The position numbers and the translations under genes are program-made. Source: UBA288 sp050178135 (GTDB taxonomy: Archaea > Halobacteriota > Methanomicrobia > Methanomicrobiales > Methanospirillaceae). Taken from it: 52,383 nt of DNA. Under the pieces are notes generated by a model that did not search any database, was not told the origin of the DNA, and saw nothing but the letters and a program-made list of their open reading frames with translations. This document shows, piece by piece, positions 41,829 to 50,628 of the stretch; position 1 is the first letter of the stretch, and each line of letters opens with the position of its first letter. The stretch covers positions 1-52,383 of the forward strand of contig JBFXGJ010000013.1 of NCBI GenBank assembly GCA_050178135.1. The letters run 5' to 3'.

Positions 41829-43390
41829 TGGGAGCGGCCATCGGGTTCATCGATATCGGGACAAACTCGGTTCGCCTCCTCGTGGTCCGGATCGGTGTCG
41901 GGGGCTCGTTTACTGTCCTCTCGGAGCAGAAGGCAACGGTCCGACTCGGGGAGGGCGAGTTCGGACCTACCGGGTCACGAGATCGGCTTTCGGGCGAGGC
42001 GATGGACCGTGCGGTTGCCGTCTGCCGGCGCTACGGTGACCTCGCCCGGTCCTTCCACGCCGACGAGATCGTCGCGGTGGCGACGTCAGCGACGCGGGAG
42101 GCTCGCAACCAGGCGGTCTTCCTCGAGCGCCTCCGCGAGGAGGCACGTCTTGACGTGCACGTGGTGTCGGGCCCCGAGGAGGCGCGCCTGATCTTTCTCG
42201 GGGTCGCGAGCGGCTTATCACTCGACGATGATTCGGTCCTCGTCATCGACATCGGCGGGGGGAGCACCGAGCTCGTCGTCGGTGACGCTACGTCGCACCG
42301 GTTTGTCGCGAGCGCTCGTCTCGGCTCAATCCGGCTCGCTTCCCTCTATCCCCCGAAGAAGGCTTCCGGGGCCTATACCCCTGCTGAATACCGCGCGATG
42401 CGAGAGTACTGCCGCTCCGGCCTTCTCCGTCCGCTCGAGGGGCTCGTGGAACAACGGTTCGACCGGGTGCTCGGCGCTTCCGGGACGATTCAGAACCTCG
42501 CCGAGATTGCTGGCCGGCTGGAGGATCCCGGGGCGACCGGTCCCTTTATTCGCGTGACACGGGAAGGCCTGAGCCGGGCGGCACGTCACCTCCTCGCCCT
42601 CTCCCTCGAAGATCGACGGGCCGTGCCCGGGATCAACCCCGGGAGGGCTGACATCATCGTGCCCGGCGTTGCGATCCTCGAGACGATCGTCGACCACCTC
42701 GGGCTCGAGTCGGTGACGATCACCCGGCGAGGACTCAAAGAGGGGCTCCTTTTCGACTACCTCTCACGACACGGACACCTCCCACCGCAGGGTGCCTTTT
42801 CCGTGCGAGAGGAGTCGGTCAACCGTCTCCGCCGCGTCTGCGGGTGCCCGGAGGTTCACATGGACCAGGTCCGCCGACTTGCCCGGCAACTCTTCGACTC
42901 CGGTCGGGCGATCGGGCTTCATAGTCTCAACGACGCGGAGCGTGAACTCCTGGAGTACGCAGCGCTCCTTCACGACTGCGGGACTTTCATATCGTTCTCG
43001 AACCATAACCTGCACTCCCAGTACATCATCGCGAACGCTGGATTGCTCGGGTTCGACGAGCGCGAGGTGATGGTCCTGGCAACCGTCGCCCGGCTCCACC
43101 GTAAAAAGTTTCCAGGACCGCGGAGTGCGGTCCTCTCTGCAGTTCCCAATACTGATCGGAGGACAGTTCTGGTCCTCGCCGTTCTCCTCAGGCTTGCGGA
43201 GAGCCTCGACCGGACCCACTCCGGGTTCGTCACTTCTATCGCTTTCGAAACCCGTGGCACGGGTGTCCGGCTTCTGATCACGAGCGGCGAGGACTGCCAC
43301 CTCGAACGGTTCTCAATCGAGGACCAGAGGGAGCCCTTCCGCAAAGTCTTCGGCCGAGTGCTCGAGCCAGTCGTACTGACGGGGTGCTAA
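41828..43390 (+). CDS. ppx: Exopolyphosphatase / GppA family phosphatase
   Basis: The enzyme releases phosphate from polyphosphate ends or pppGpp. The 520-residue protein has an actin-like fold with GFIDIGTNSVRLLV (phosphate 1), ATSATREARN, VIDIGGGSTELVVG (phosphate 2), GASGTIQNLAEI and the TITRRGLKEGLL end of the catalytic half. A C-terminal HD-like half follows from about 330. Catalytic Glu in the SGPEEARLIFLGV segment is present. It shares one nucleotide with the HD gene. With ppk1 it allows both synthesis and breakdown of polyphosphate from one operon. Confidence 0.93.
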   Translation: MGAAIGFIDIGTNSVRLLVVRIGVGGSFTVLSEQKATVRLGEGEFGPTGSRDRLSGEAMDRAVAVCRRYGDLARSFHADEIVAVATSATREARNQAVFLERLREEARLDVHVVSGPEEARLIFLGVASGLSLDDDSVLVIDIGGGSTELVVGDATSHRFVASARLGSIRLASLYPPKKASGAYTPAEYRAMREYCRSGLLRPLEGLVEQRFDRVLGASGTIQNLAEIAGRLEDPGATGPFIRVTREGLSRAARHLLALSLEDRRAVPGINPGRADIIVPGVAILETIVDHLGLESVTITRRGLKEGLLFDYLSRHGHLPPQGAFSVREESVNRLRRVCGCPEVHMDQVRRLARQLFDSGRAIGLHSLNDAERELLEYAALLHDCGTFISFSNHNLHSQYIIANAGLLGFDEREVMVLATVARLHRKKFPGPRSAVLSAVPNTDRRTVLVLAVLLRLAESLDRTHSGFVTSIAFETRGTGVRLLITSGEDCHLERFSIEDQREPFRKVFGRVLEPVVLTGC

Positions 43391-43397
43391 ACGGTAC

Positions 43398-43583
43398 ATG
43401 TACTTCCCCTTTCGTCACCTGACTCTCCGTCGACTTGCCCTCTTCGCGGTGATCGAGACCCTGGCGGCAGCCGTCCTTGTGGGTTTGACCGCCGTGATCT
43501 ACCCACCCGGGTTCGGCACCATGCTCCTTTTACTCGCTTCGATGACTGCGATCACGATCGTCCTGATGGTGACGGGCTCCTGA
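43398..43583 (+). CDS. Small two-helix membrane protein
   Basis: The 61-residue protein has two hydrophobic segments (about residues 15-35 and 40-58) separated by YPPGFGT, and a basic start MYFPFRHLTLRRL. It lies 7 nt after ppx in the same direction, so it is probably the last gene of the polyphosphate operon. The family is unknown to me. A membrane tether or transport-linked role would be guesswork. Its stop directly abuts the 3' end of the convergent lipid-kinase pseudogene. Confidence 0.6.
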   Translation: MYFPFRHLTLRRLALFAVIETLAAAVLVGLTAVIYPPGFGTMLLLLASMTAITIVLMVTGS

Positions 43584-44490
43584 TCAATGCTCCAGAGGTC
43601 GTCCCTTCAAAACTCGGAGCGCTCCAGAGTCCAGTCCGATCTCCACCGGCGTCATCGGTCCCTTCGCTCCGTCGACGATCACGAGACGGATAGGCTCGGT
43701 CTCGACCATCGCACGGGGGCACCCGCGTCCGACGTATCATGGGGTCCCGGAGGTGAAATCCGGGTACGAACCATGCCCAGAAACGAACTCCCTGCCACCG
43801 CCTCGTCGAAGCCAGGATGAGCAGGTCGAGGTGGTCGTCGTCGATCCGGGTCTCGGGCGCAATCGGGAGCGGACCGTAGTGCTCTCCGTTCACCACCATC
43901 AGGTGCCGTGCGAGAAACCGTTCCTGTCCCGATCCGGTCGTGATGGTGCTGCAGAAGAGCCGTTGTCGTTGCCGGATGAGATGGCTGAATTCGTCGAGGA
44001 CCTATCGGGTGGACGCGAGCCAGCGCTTCATTCCGACGGGCGTCGCCCGGATCACCTCGCGGGAGTACCCGATCGGGAGGTTGTTGGCACAGGGGATCCC
44101 GTTCAGCAGTCCGACGTCGACACGGGACTCGGTGCCATCGGTAATGACATCTACCGCGGTGGCGAAATCCATCGGCCACCCTTTCGATCGGGCGAAGTTG
44201 TTCGCGGTTCCGGGCAGGAGCACTCCGAGCAGGACAGCGCGTCGGGTGAAGAGCGGGAGGATAGCCCGGAGAGGGCCGTCGCCGCCACCAACGATCGCCA
44301 TCCGGACACCGCCATCGACTGCCTCATAGATGTTGGCGGCCGCTTCCGTCGTCCCCTCCACGAGGGAGTCGCCGGTGAGGGCAATCCCCCGCGTCTCGAA
44401 GGGCCAGATGACGATCTCGGAGAACTGCCGGCTGTTCCGAGCCATGGCGGCCACCACCAGGACGGTGCACCCCCTCGTGATACCTACCAT
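43584..44490 (-). pseudogene. Diacylglycerol/lipid kinase family pseudogene
   Basis: The remnant reads as a DAGK/YegS-like kinase with VGGGDGPLRAIL (family GGDGT, Thr changed to Pro), GVLLPGTANNFARSKGWP, SRVDVGLLNGIPCANNLPIGYS. Then a TAG stop at 44002-44004 falls where the family has a Tyr in LAYVL-type sequence. The same frame continues with VLDEFSHLIR... and HLMVVNGEHYGPLPIAP. A frameshift in the G5 tract 43715-43719 restores TEPIRLVIVDGAKGPM...LRVLKGRPLEH before TGA at 43584. Two or three independent lesions make it inactive unless recoded. The normal N-terminal NPxSG is also not evident. Confidence 0.82.
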
Positions 44491-44553
44491 GACCACGGTA
44501 TGACGTATCCCCGAGGCACGACCAGCTGATACGATGGGGGTGTCCTGGTCTCC

Positions 44554-45075
44554 TCAGTCGGCGGAACCGAGGGTGAACCGCCAGGCGCAGATCTCGTCGG
44601 GCGGATGAGGGTCCGGCGGGGCGTGGAGGCACTCGACCTGGATCCGAGGGTCGACCTCACGGGCAAAAGCGGTGAACTCCGCCCGGTGCATCTCCCGGCA
44701 GACGTACTCCCCGAGTCCACGGCGGAGCCGGGCCTCCTGGGATGGGCACGACGGGACCGTGATCCGGACCTCTTCCTCTTGTTCCTCGATCGTATACCCG
44801 ACGATGATCGCCCAGGGAAAGAGGCGCAGGGTCTCGACGAACCCGGCAAGGCCCTTTGTGTCGATCCCGAACCGGCGACGCAGGTCCCTGGCAGCCATCC
44901 CGGCGACGCGACCCCAGACGTGTTCGTTCATCTTTTCTGCTGCCTCCTGCCCGGACGCCTCCACCGTCTCTATGAACCAGAATGCGTCGACGACCCGGTA
45001 GTGCCAGAGGAGGAAGTCGAGGTACTCGCGCAACCCCTCACGGTCCATCAGGTCCAGCCTGGACTCCGTCTCCAT
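44554..45075 (-). CDS. DUF6125-like protein
   Basis: The protein of about 173 residues is rich in Trp and Cys. Features are FLLWHYRVVDAFWFIETVE, KMNEHVWGRV, a CPSQEARL motif, YVCREMHRAEFTAFA and CLHAPPDPHP near the end. This pattern fits a methanogen family of unknown function (DUF6125-like), possibly related to L-2-amino-thiazoline hydrolase-type proteins. ATG 45075 or 45048 can be the start. The region 45076-45325 upstream holds no recognised gene. Confidence 0.65.
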   Translation of the reverse strand: METESRLDLMDREGLREYLDFLLWHYRVVDAFWFIETVEASGQEAAEKMNEHVWGRVAGMAARDLRRRFGIDTKGLAGFVETLRLFPWAIIVGYTIEEQEEEVRITVPSCPSQEARLRRGLGEYVCREMHRAEFTAFAREVDPRIQVECLHAPPDPHPPDEICAWRFTLGSAD

Positions 45076-45263
45076 CCAGTCATCACCGGAGAGCGGTCGT
45101 CCCTGCCGGTGATATAGGTTCCCGCGGTGGAGGTCACATCGTCCCCTCGCCCAGGGCCTTCCACCGTCTTCGCGGGATGGCCGAATGAGTAATCGGCGGT
45201 CGGCAATTTGAGAACGGTTCGCGCGGGGGAAAAATGACGATGTGTGGCAGGCGCCGACGGTGG

Positions 45264-45269
45264 AAAAAA
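45264..45269 (-). terminator. T6 run after the cupin gene
   Basis: On the minus strand CTTTTTTCC lies about 57 nt after the cupin stop. A TTTATC element beside it (near 45281) may be part of a promoter on either strand for neighbouring genes. Confidence 0.4.
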
Positions 45270-45325
45270 GTTGTGCCAGTTTTATCTCACCGGGGTCGCT
45301 GGCTTCAAAAAGAGCTCTGGGTGGC

Positions 45326-45727
45326 TCACTCGGTGGTCTTTCCGTCGAAGTGCTCTTCGTTCTCAAGGGCCTCTTTCCGCGTCCGGTGGACGGTCCCGTC
45401 CAGGTGCTCGGGAGGTCCGTAGATCGTGTAGAGCTTGAGGTTCGCCGTCTTCGACGTGTTCACGACGTTGTGCATCGCCCCGCTCGGAACGATCACGCCG
45501 CTGCCATCCTTGACTGCAGTCTCGACGCCGTCGATCACGACCTTGCCTTCCCCCTCCTCGAACCGGAAGAACTGGTCGACGTCGTCGTGTACCTCCATGC
45601 CAATCTCCTCACCCGGTGGGAGGTTCATCAGGACGAGCTGGGTGTACTTGCCCGTGTACAGGACACGGCGGAAGTCCGTGTTCTCCGTCGTCGCGGTCTC
45701 GATATCGGTGATGAATCCTTTCTTCAT
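45326..45727 (-). CDS. Cupin-domain protein
   Basis: The 133-residue single cupin has LPPGEEIGMEVHDDVDQFFRFEEGEGKVVIDG (metal motif 1, with His) and VIVPSGAMHNVVNTSKT (motif 2, with His) followed by LYTIYGPPEHLDGTV. It has the metal ligands of a mononuclear cupin, except that the second His of motif 1 is replaced by Asp. Related small archaeal cupins are annotated as isomerase-like or stress proteins; the reaction is unknown. ATG 45727 gives a good start, MKKGFITDIE. Confidence 0.85.
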   Translation of the reverse strand: MKKGFITDIETATTENTDFRRVLYTGKYTQLVLMNLPPGEEIGMEVHDDVDQFFRFEEGEGKVVIDGVETAVKDGSGVIVPSGAMHNVVNTSKTANLKLYTIYGPPEHLDGTVHRTRKEALENEEHFDGKTTE

Positions 45728-45949
45728 GTCTACAGCTCCCTGTTTTCATCCATCCTGAGATGGTTGATGCAGAATGGGTCCGAGAGACATTTCATCCTTT
45801 GTGTTGAGGATCCCGGCCGTTCGGAACTGCTCCGGCCCCCTCCCGATCGCGTATCCTGGTCACGCAGCGCTGGTTATGGCGATGGTCTCATCGGTATCCG
45901 CAGACTTCTTAACCGCCTGAAGCGATACCTCGCAGGGGGTCCCCAGGAG

Positions 45950-47152
45950 ATGGAGAATGATCGCAGGGATGGATCCGCTTCTCTCTTGGGGGTGGCGCTC
46001 ACCTCGCTGCTCGTGAACGTCGGACTGGTGCTGGTAAAACTCCTCCTCTCCAACTCGACCGGCAGCCTCTCGCTCCGGGCCGACGCCGTACACTCCTTCA
46101 TCGATCTTTTTGCCTCTGTTGCGCTTATCCTCGGGCTGGTCATCTCCCGGAGAGAGAGTGTCACGTTTCCCTACGGGCTCTACAAGGTGGAGAACCTCGT
46201 CGCGATCGCGATCTCGTTCCTGCTTTTTGGGACTGCGTACGAGATCGTCTCCCAGGCGCTCTTCGCACCCACGGAGGTCCGGGAGATCGAACCCTGGGTG
46301 CTCGTCGTCACCGCCGCTCTGATCCTCGTCCCTTTTCTATTCGGGAGATACGAGGTCCGTATGGGTGCCCGGTTCAACTCTCCCAGCCTCGTCGCCGACG
46401 GCAAGAACTTCACCTCGGACGTTCTCGCTTCGATGGTCGTCTTCCTCGGACTCCTGGGACAGTTCCTCGATTTTCCCGTCGATCGGTTCGCCGCGATCGT
46501 GGTTGCTGTCCTAATCTTCGTCGCCGGCTGGGAGATCCTGGTCGGCGGCATGAAGGTGCTGCTCGACGCATCAGTTGACCAGGCGACCCTGAAGACGATC
46601 CGATCGACGATCCTCCGTGATCCCGCCGTCGTCGAGATCAGGGACCTGAAGGGGAGAAACTCCGGGCGATACGTCTTCGTCGAGGCGGACATCACTCTTC
46701 GCACGGCGAACCTCGACCGTGCACACCACATCAGCCAGCGGCTCGAGCAGGAGATCCTGAAAGCGGTACCGAACGTGGAACATCCCGTGATCCACTACGA
46801 GCCCTGGCACGCGTCGAAACTCCGGTACGTTGTCCCACTCGCGGAGATAGAGGGGGCAATCGATCGCCATTTCGGCGAAGCTCCTCTCTTCGCCCTGGTG
46901 GACATCGACATCCTGATGAAACAGGTCGAACGGACTGAATTCGTTGTGAATCCGCACCGTGAGACAGAGAAAGGAAAGGGCATCGCGGTGGCGAACTTCA
47001 TTGCGACGTTCAAACCTGCGGTCGTCGCGACGCGAGAGAATCTCGCCGGGAAGGGGCCGGGATATGTCTTTACAGAAGCGGGGATCGACCTGGTTGTCAC
47101 GACTGCCGACGACCTGAGTTCGTTCGTACAAGAGACGCTCGAAGGACTCTAG
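45950..47152 (+). CDS. Cation diffusion facilitator fused to a NifX-like domain
   Basis: The 400-residue protein has five to six membrane helices with the CDF metal site ADAVHSFIDLFAS and a second site GKNFTSDVLAS, then a cytoplasmic CDF domain. After residue about 290 comes a dinitrogenase iron-molybdenum cofactor (NifX/NafY-like) domain with IDRHFGEAPLFALVDID, HRETEKGKGIAVANFI and FTEAGIDLVV. CDF proteins export Zn, Fe, Mn or Ni. The extra domain may bind the metal or a metal cluster on the inner side. ATG 45950 has AGGAG directly before it, too close for a normal site; CTTCTTAACC upstream may be box A. Confidence 0.85.
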   Translation: MENDRRDGSASLLGVALTSLLVNVGLVLVKLLLSNSTGSLSLRADAVHSFIDLFASVALILGLVISRRESVTFPYGLYKVENLVAIAISFLLFGTAYEIVSQALFAPTEVREIEPWVLVVTAALILVPFLFGRYEVRMGARFNSPSLVADGKNFTSDVLASMVVFLGLLGQFLDFPVDRFAAIVVAVLIFVAGWEILVGGMKVLLDASVDQATLKTIRSTILRDPAVVEIRDLKGRNSGRYVFVEADITLRTANLDRAHHISQRLEQEILKAVPNVEHPVIHYEPWHASKLRYVVPLAEIEGAIDRHFGEAPLFALVDIDILMKQVERTEFVVNPHRETEKGKGIAVANFIATFKPAVVATRENLAGKGPGYVFTEAGIDLVVTTADDLSSFVQETLEGL

Positions 47153-47207
47153 TGCCATACCCACCCAGCTCGGGACGATGCTGCGGGGTGAAACAATCCC
47201 GGCACTA

Positions 47208-47618
47208 TCAATCCTCAGAGAGAGCGTCTATCTCGGGGACGTAGGGCTTGATGTCGATAACCGGCGTCCCATCCAGCGCATCGAGCCCCCTGACGCGCAG
47301 GACGCCCCCATCCATCTCGAGGAGGGCGACGATAGAGATCACCACCGGGTTCGGCCGGTTGGGTGAACGGGTGGCGAAGACCCCGTGCTCGACCGGGTTG
47401 TGGGGCGGTATCGCTCGGAGTGTCGTCCGCTCGGCACGGTCGAACCAGCAGAGCACGAAGAGGTGCTTCATCTCTTCTAACCGGAAGAGGCCGGCGCGGT
47501 ACGGGGGATCGATGATGATCTCAGATACTGCGTCAGCGAGCTGGCCCTGCCGCGGGGCGTCCTTCCTTTCCCGGTACGGAGACCGGACATGACCAATGGA
47601 GTGCAATTCGAACGTCAT
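47208..47618 (-). CDS. TrmO (TsaA) tRNA m6t6A37 methyltransferase
   Basis: The 136-residue beta-barrel protein has IGHVRSPYRERKDAPRQGQ at the start and GVFATRSPNRPNPVVIS, the signature of SAM-dependent TrmO, then DALDGTPVIDIKPYVPEID. It N6-methylates the t6A base at position 37 of tRNA-Thr-type tRNAs in bacteria; archaeal members are assigned by homology. The length is that of the single-domain form. It is convergent with the CDF gene, with a 55-bp gap. Confidence 0.88.
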   Translation of the reverse strand: MTFELHSIGHVRSPYRERKDAPRQGQLADAVSEIIIDPPYRAGLFRLEEMKHLFVLCWFDRAERTTLRAIPPHNPVEHGVFATRSPNRPNPVVISIVALLEMDGGVLRVRGLDALDGTPVIDIKPYVPEIDALSED

Positions 47619-47788
47619 AGGCCGTGACTCCCCGATTGGACGTGGCTCTCCACTGCGGGAGTCGTCCGAAATTTTATTGCCTGCCCGAGGGGGTCATGTC
47701 CGAGGAACCTCACGCAGTTCTTTATGGATGAAGATGCTGGTTCGATCGACGGGCCATTCATGGTGCTTTCATCTCATCTCTGTTTATT

Positions 47789-48568
47789 TCAGGATTCACC
47801 AATGCGAGCCCCGGCCCCCTGGGGGATTACGCACTGTATTTCAGCGAGCTGGCCGTTCGTCACCGGTAGCCCGTTGACCTTCTCGATCACGTGGAGGTGA
47901 CCACCTCGTGCCCCCGTGGGCGTGTATCCTGCTGCCTCTAAAAAATGAAACGTTCGGCGTGCCGGATCGACTGGTTGAGGTCATGCATGGTCATCACCTC
48001 GGCGATCTGGTGCTCCAGGACTATCTGGCTGATCGTTGCGACGCTATGGACCTGGTTCATGATATCGTGGTTGCTCGTCGGCTCGTCGAGCAGGATACCC
48101 TGGGCTCCTGAACAAGTGCGCGGGCGATCGCGATCTTCTGGAGTTCGCCCCCGCTCATCTCGTCACTACAGGCCATCCGGAGATGCTTCCATGGATTGCC
48201 ACCGGAAGACGGCGTCGACGATTTGGAGGTCTTGATTCGTGGTGTCCAAGCCGATGTGCGGCCTTCTTACGAGGAGGCCGGCATCGAATGCGGTCAGGCG
48301 ACCCGTCTCGAACGGCCGGGGGGAGGGACGGATTCGACCCGCCGGGCGAGCTTGACCATCGAAAGATCAGAGAGCTTCTCTCCCTCCTGGACGATGCTGC
48401 CGGCCTTGGGGTGCAGGACGCGGTTGAGGCACTTGAGTACGGTCGTCTTATCCACGTCGTTCGGACCGAGGATGGCGACGATCGTGCCCGAGTTGACAGA
48501 GAACGCGAATATCGAGAGGACCGCGCGGTGCCGGTACAGGAATGGAGTTCGTCGACCGATAGGATCAC
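47789..48568 (-). pseudogene. Ferric/cobalamin-type ABC ATPase pseudogene
   Basis: Fragments of one ATPase lie in order but in changing frames: ILSVDELHS, then IVAILGPNDVDKTTVLKCLNRVLHP (Walker A with G and G/S lost), then RLTAFDAGLLVRRPHIG, two stops, then SDEMSGGELQKIAIARAL (signature), a shift, then ILLDEPTSNHDIMNQ (Walker B) and VMTMHDLNQSIRHAERFIF. At least four frame breaks or stops are present. It resembles FecE/BtuD-type ATPases; no permease or binding protein lies nearby. The 3' limit is uncertain because a further shift may extend it to 47789. Nothing was recognised in 47619-47788. Confidence 0.88.
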
Positions 48569-48611
48569 CGCCGGCGTCTTTTGGACACAATTTGAAAAAA
48601 ACTCCGTCACT

Positions 48612-48881
48612 TTAGGAGAAGTTCCTGGCGGTAGGGCTGGGGGAGTGTAGAGACATATCTGACGGCGAGTACTTCAGATGTTCCCAGCAGACATTCTCCA
48701 CGCTTCCTGCTCCTCTTTCCACTGGACAGGGGAACCGTGCCTTAATTTCGGCTCGACGGGGTGATACGACAATCGTCACGCGCCCGTGTCTCGTGTGGAT
48801 GAGGACGAGGGTTCGGTCACCACTTAGGCTCGATTCCCCCAGTATCTGGACGATCAGTTCGCCGGTATTTGTCTTCGGCAT
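48612..48881 (-). CDS. Hypothetical protein, 89 residues
   Basis: ATG 48881 opens MPKTNTGELIVQILGESS followed by strands TLVLIHTRHGRVTIVVSP, a plausible small beta protein. A longer frame would run into tRNA-Gln and is excluded. No ribosome site is visible. The C-terminal part (CPVERGAGSVENVCWEH) has two cysteines. It lies between a pseudogene and a tRNA, so it may itself be decaying. Confidence 0.4.
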   Translation of the reverse strand: MPKTNTGELIVQILGESSLSGDRTLVLIHTRHGRVTIVVSPRRAEIKARFPCPVERGAGSVENVCWEHLKYSPSDMSLHSPSPTARNFS

Positions 48882-48935
48882 GCCGGCGGGAAGATCAGGA
48901 TGGACGAAGGAGGAAAGCGCGTCGGAGAAGAGAGA

Positions 48936-49008
48936 TACCCCCGGGCGGATTCGAACCGCCGTCGTCGGATCCAAAGTCCGGCATGATTGACCGCTACACT
49001 ACGGGGGT
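48936..49008 (-). tRNA. tRNA-Gln (anticodon TTG)
   Basis: Cloverleaf parts are acceptor ACCCCCG/CGGGGGT, anticodon stem CCGGA/TCCGA with loop CTTTGGA (anticodon TTG), and T arm GGCGG-TTCGAAT-CCGCC. Discriminator A and no encoded CCA. The anticodon reads CAA and CAG. In archaea this tRNA is charged through Glu-tRNA-Gln amidation. Confidence 0.93.
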
Positions 49009-49264
49009 TTCGTGTCGATTCACCTGTCCCCTACGAAGGAAATTGGTGGCAAGGTGGTAGGTACTATTCTACGACTGAGTATATGGGCATGCTCCTCGAT
49101 GCAGAATTCCCTTCTCAGGCAGGAGTATCCAGATATCCGACCATTTTTCCCACGAATGACACCCACTATCTCCTCGTGCGTCCATCATCACAGATTGATA
49201 TCATGCCTTCCGGTTTCTCGCCAGGAGTCTCGACCGGTCTGTTGACGTCGACGGAAATGTGATG

Positions 49265-49454
49265 TGGCGTGGTTTCGGTCGAATCAATCCTTTTTTCCGC
49301 ATATTATCAACATTTTTTGAAAATATCGGTGTAATCCCCTGAGAAAAAATCGCCATGTATTTAATGGATGAATGAATGAATCGAATAGTAATGCATCCGG
49401 TGCTGAGTGATGTATCTCGTCGTATCCACCCGGTTGCATCGGGAGGAATTGACA
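49265..49454 (+). promoter_or_regulatory. AT-rich promoter region of the four-PKD gene
   Basis: In the 446-bp stretch 49009-49454 no gene was recognised. Its second half is strongly AT-rich (CATATTATC near 49300, TTTTTTGAAAATATC near 49313, TGTATTTAATGG near 49355) and contains a short GAAT direct repeat (about 49367-49380). GGGAGGAA at 49441-49448 is the ribosome site of the following gene. Confidence 0.5.
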
Positions 49455-50573
49455 ATGGTATCCAGGATTAGTTGGGCCACTGCCCTACTGTTCGTGCTTC
49501 TGGCATGCGTCGCAACAGTGGTTGGAGCGGTACCCGTAAGCGAACACCGCCTGCAGGCGAACTTCGAGGCGAATGTTACGTCCGGTTCGATGCCGCTCGC
49601 TGTGCAGTTCACAGACCTCTCCTCAACGGACGTTACCAGGTGGAACTGGTTCTTTGGCGACGGGACAGTCTCACATGAGCGGCACCCGGTGCATGTCTAT
49701 CGTCGAGCCGGCGCTTACACTGTCCGTCTGGTCGTCACGGACGGCCTGAGATCAGGCCAGGCGGTCCGATCGCACTACATCGTCGTCGTCGATCTCGATA
49801 TGCTCAGAGCGAACTTCACGTCGAACGTGACCGTGGGGCCAGCACCGTTGTCGGTTCAGTTTACAGACACATCGAATGGGGCTCCAACCAAGTGGAACTG
49901 GCAGTTCGGTGACGGCACGAACTCCACCAAGCAGAATCCCGTTCATACCTACGAACGGGCCGGCCGATACTCGGTCGTTCTCAAGGTCGGGAGTGACACG
50001 TCTATCGATGGACGACGCACTGATGTCAGGGTCGCGGTTCAATATATCACGGTCACGGATCCGAACCGGCCTGTCCCGGCCTTTTCCGTCAACCAGACCC
50101 GCGGTGGGCTGCCTCTCGCTGTCCAGTTCACCGATGCCTCGACGGGGCCGATCGTCAGGTACCGGTGGTGGTTCGGAGACGGTGCAACGTCTACCGATAA
50201 GGATCCGGTGCACGTCTACACCCGGGCGGGAACCTATTCGATCAGGTTGATGGCCTGGTCCGCAACATCGTCTGCCTTCATCGAGAAGCGAGGCCTCATC
50301 ACGGTCCTGCCGCCGCCGAGGGCGCAGTTTTCATCCAATGTCACCTCGGGTCCCGCCCCACTCGCAGTGCAGTTCCAGGACAGGACAGAGGGTATCGATG
50401 CTCAGTCCTGGACATGGTCGTTCGGAGACGGGCGGACGGCGACCGAGCAGAACCCGGTCCATGTCTTTACCCGCGCTGGGAACTATCGGGTGACATTGAC
50501 GATCACCACCGGGAGCGGTGCCGCCATCACCTCGGTGTCGCGGTATATCCACGTGAAGCCACCCCGACGTTGA
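49455..50573 (+). CDS. Secreted protein with four PKD domains
   Basis: The 372-residue protein has a signal peptide (LLFVLLACVATVVGA) and four tandem PKD domains of about 80-90 residues. Each has the pattern FxSNVTxGPAPLxVQFTD followed by WxFGDG: WNWFFGDG, WNWQFGDG, YRWWFGDG, WTWSFGDG. It ends VKPPRR with no membrane anchor. PKD domains mediate protein-protein or surface contacts; in methanogens such proteins are thought to belong to the cell envelope. ATG 49455 is chosen over 49407 because of the GGGAGGAA site and the signal peptide. Confidence 0.9.
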   Translation: MVSRISWATALLFVLLACVATVVGAVPVSEHRLQANFEANVTSGSMPLAVQFTDLSSTDVTRWNWFFGDGTVSHERHPVHVYRRAGAYTVRLVVTDGLRSGQAVRSHYIVVVDLDMLRANFTSNVTVGPAPLSVQFTDTSNGAPTKWNWQFGDGTNSTKQNPVHTYERAGRYSVVLKVGSDTSIDGRRTDVRVAVQYITVTDPNRPVPAFSVNQTRGGLPLAVQFTDASTGPIVRYRWWFGDGATSTDKDPVHVYTRAGTYSIRLMAWSATSSAFIEKRGLITVLPPPRAQFSSNVTSGPAPLAVQFQDRTEGIDAQSWTWSFGDGRTATEQNPVHVFTRAGNYRVTLTITTGSGAAITSVSRYIHVKPPRR

Positions 50574-50594
50574 GACTGACCGAATATTTACTCA

Positions 50595-50600
50595 TTTTTT
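50595..50600 (+). terminator. T6 run after the PKD gene
   Basis: ATTTACTCATTTTTTCC begins 12 nt after the stop codon and fits an archaeal oligo-T terminator. Confidence 0.55.
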
Positions 50601-50628
50601 CCATCCATCCTCACGGTCCGAGCTCACG

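Noticed and set aside
44002..44004. Pyrrolysine-coded TAG in the lipid kinase gene
   Set aside because: A separate frameshift at 43715-43719 and the GGDGP change also damage the gene, no pyl gene is in the window, and the expected residue is a plain Tyr; decay is simpler. It remains testable.
48987..49262. 91-residue plus-strand frame after tRNA-Gln
   Set aside because: It begins inside the tRNA on the opposite strand, lacks a ribosome site and shows no family pattern.
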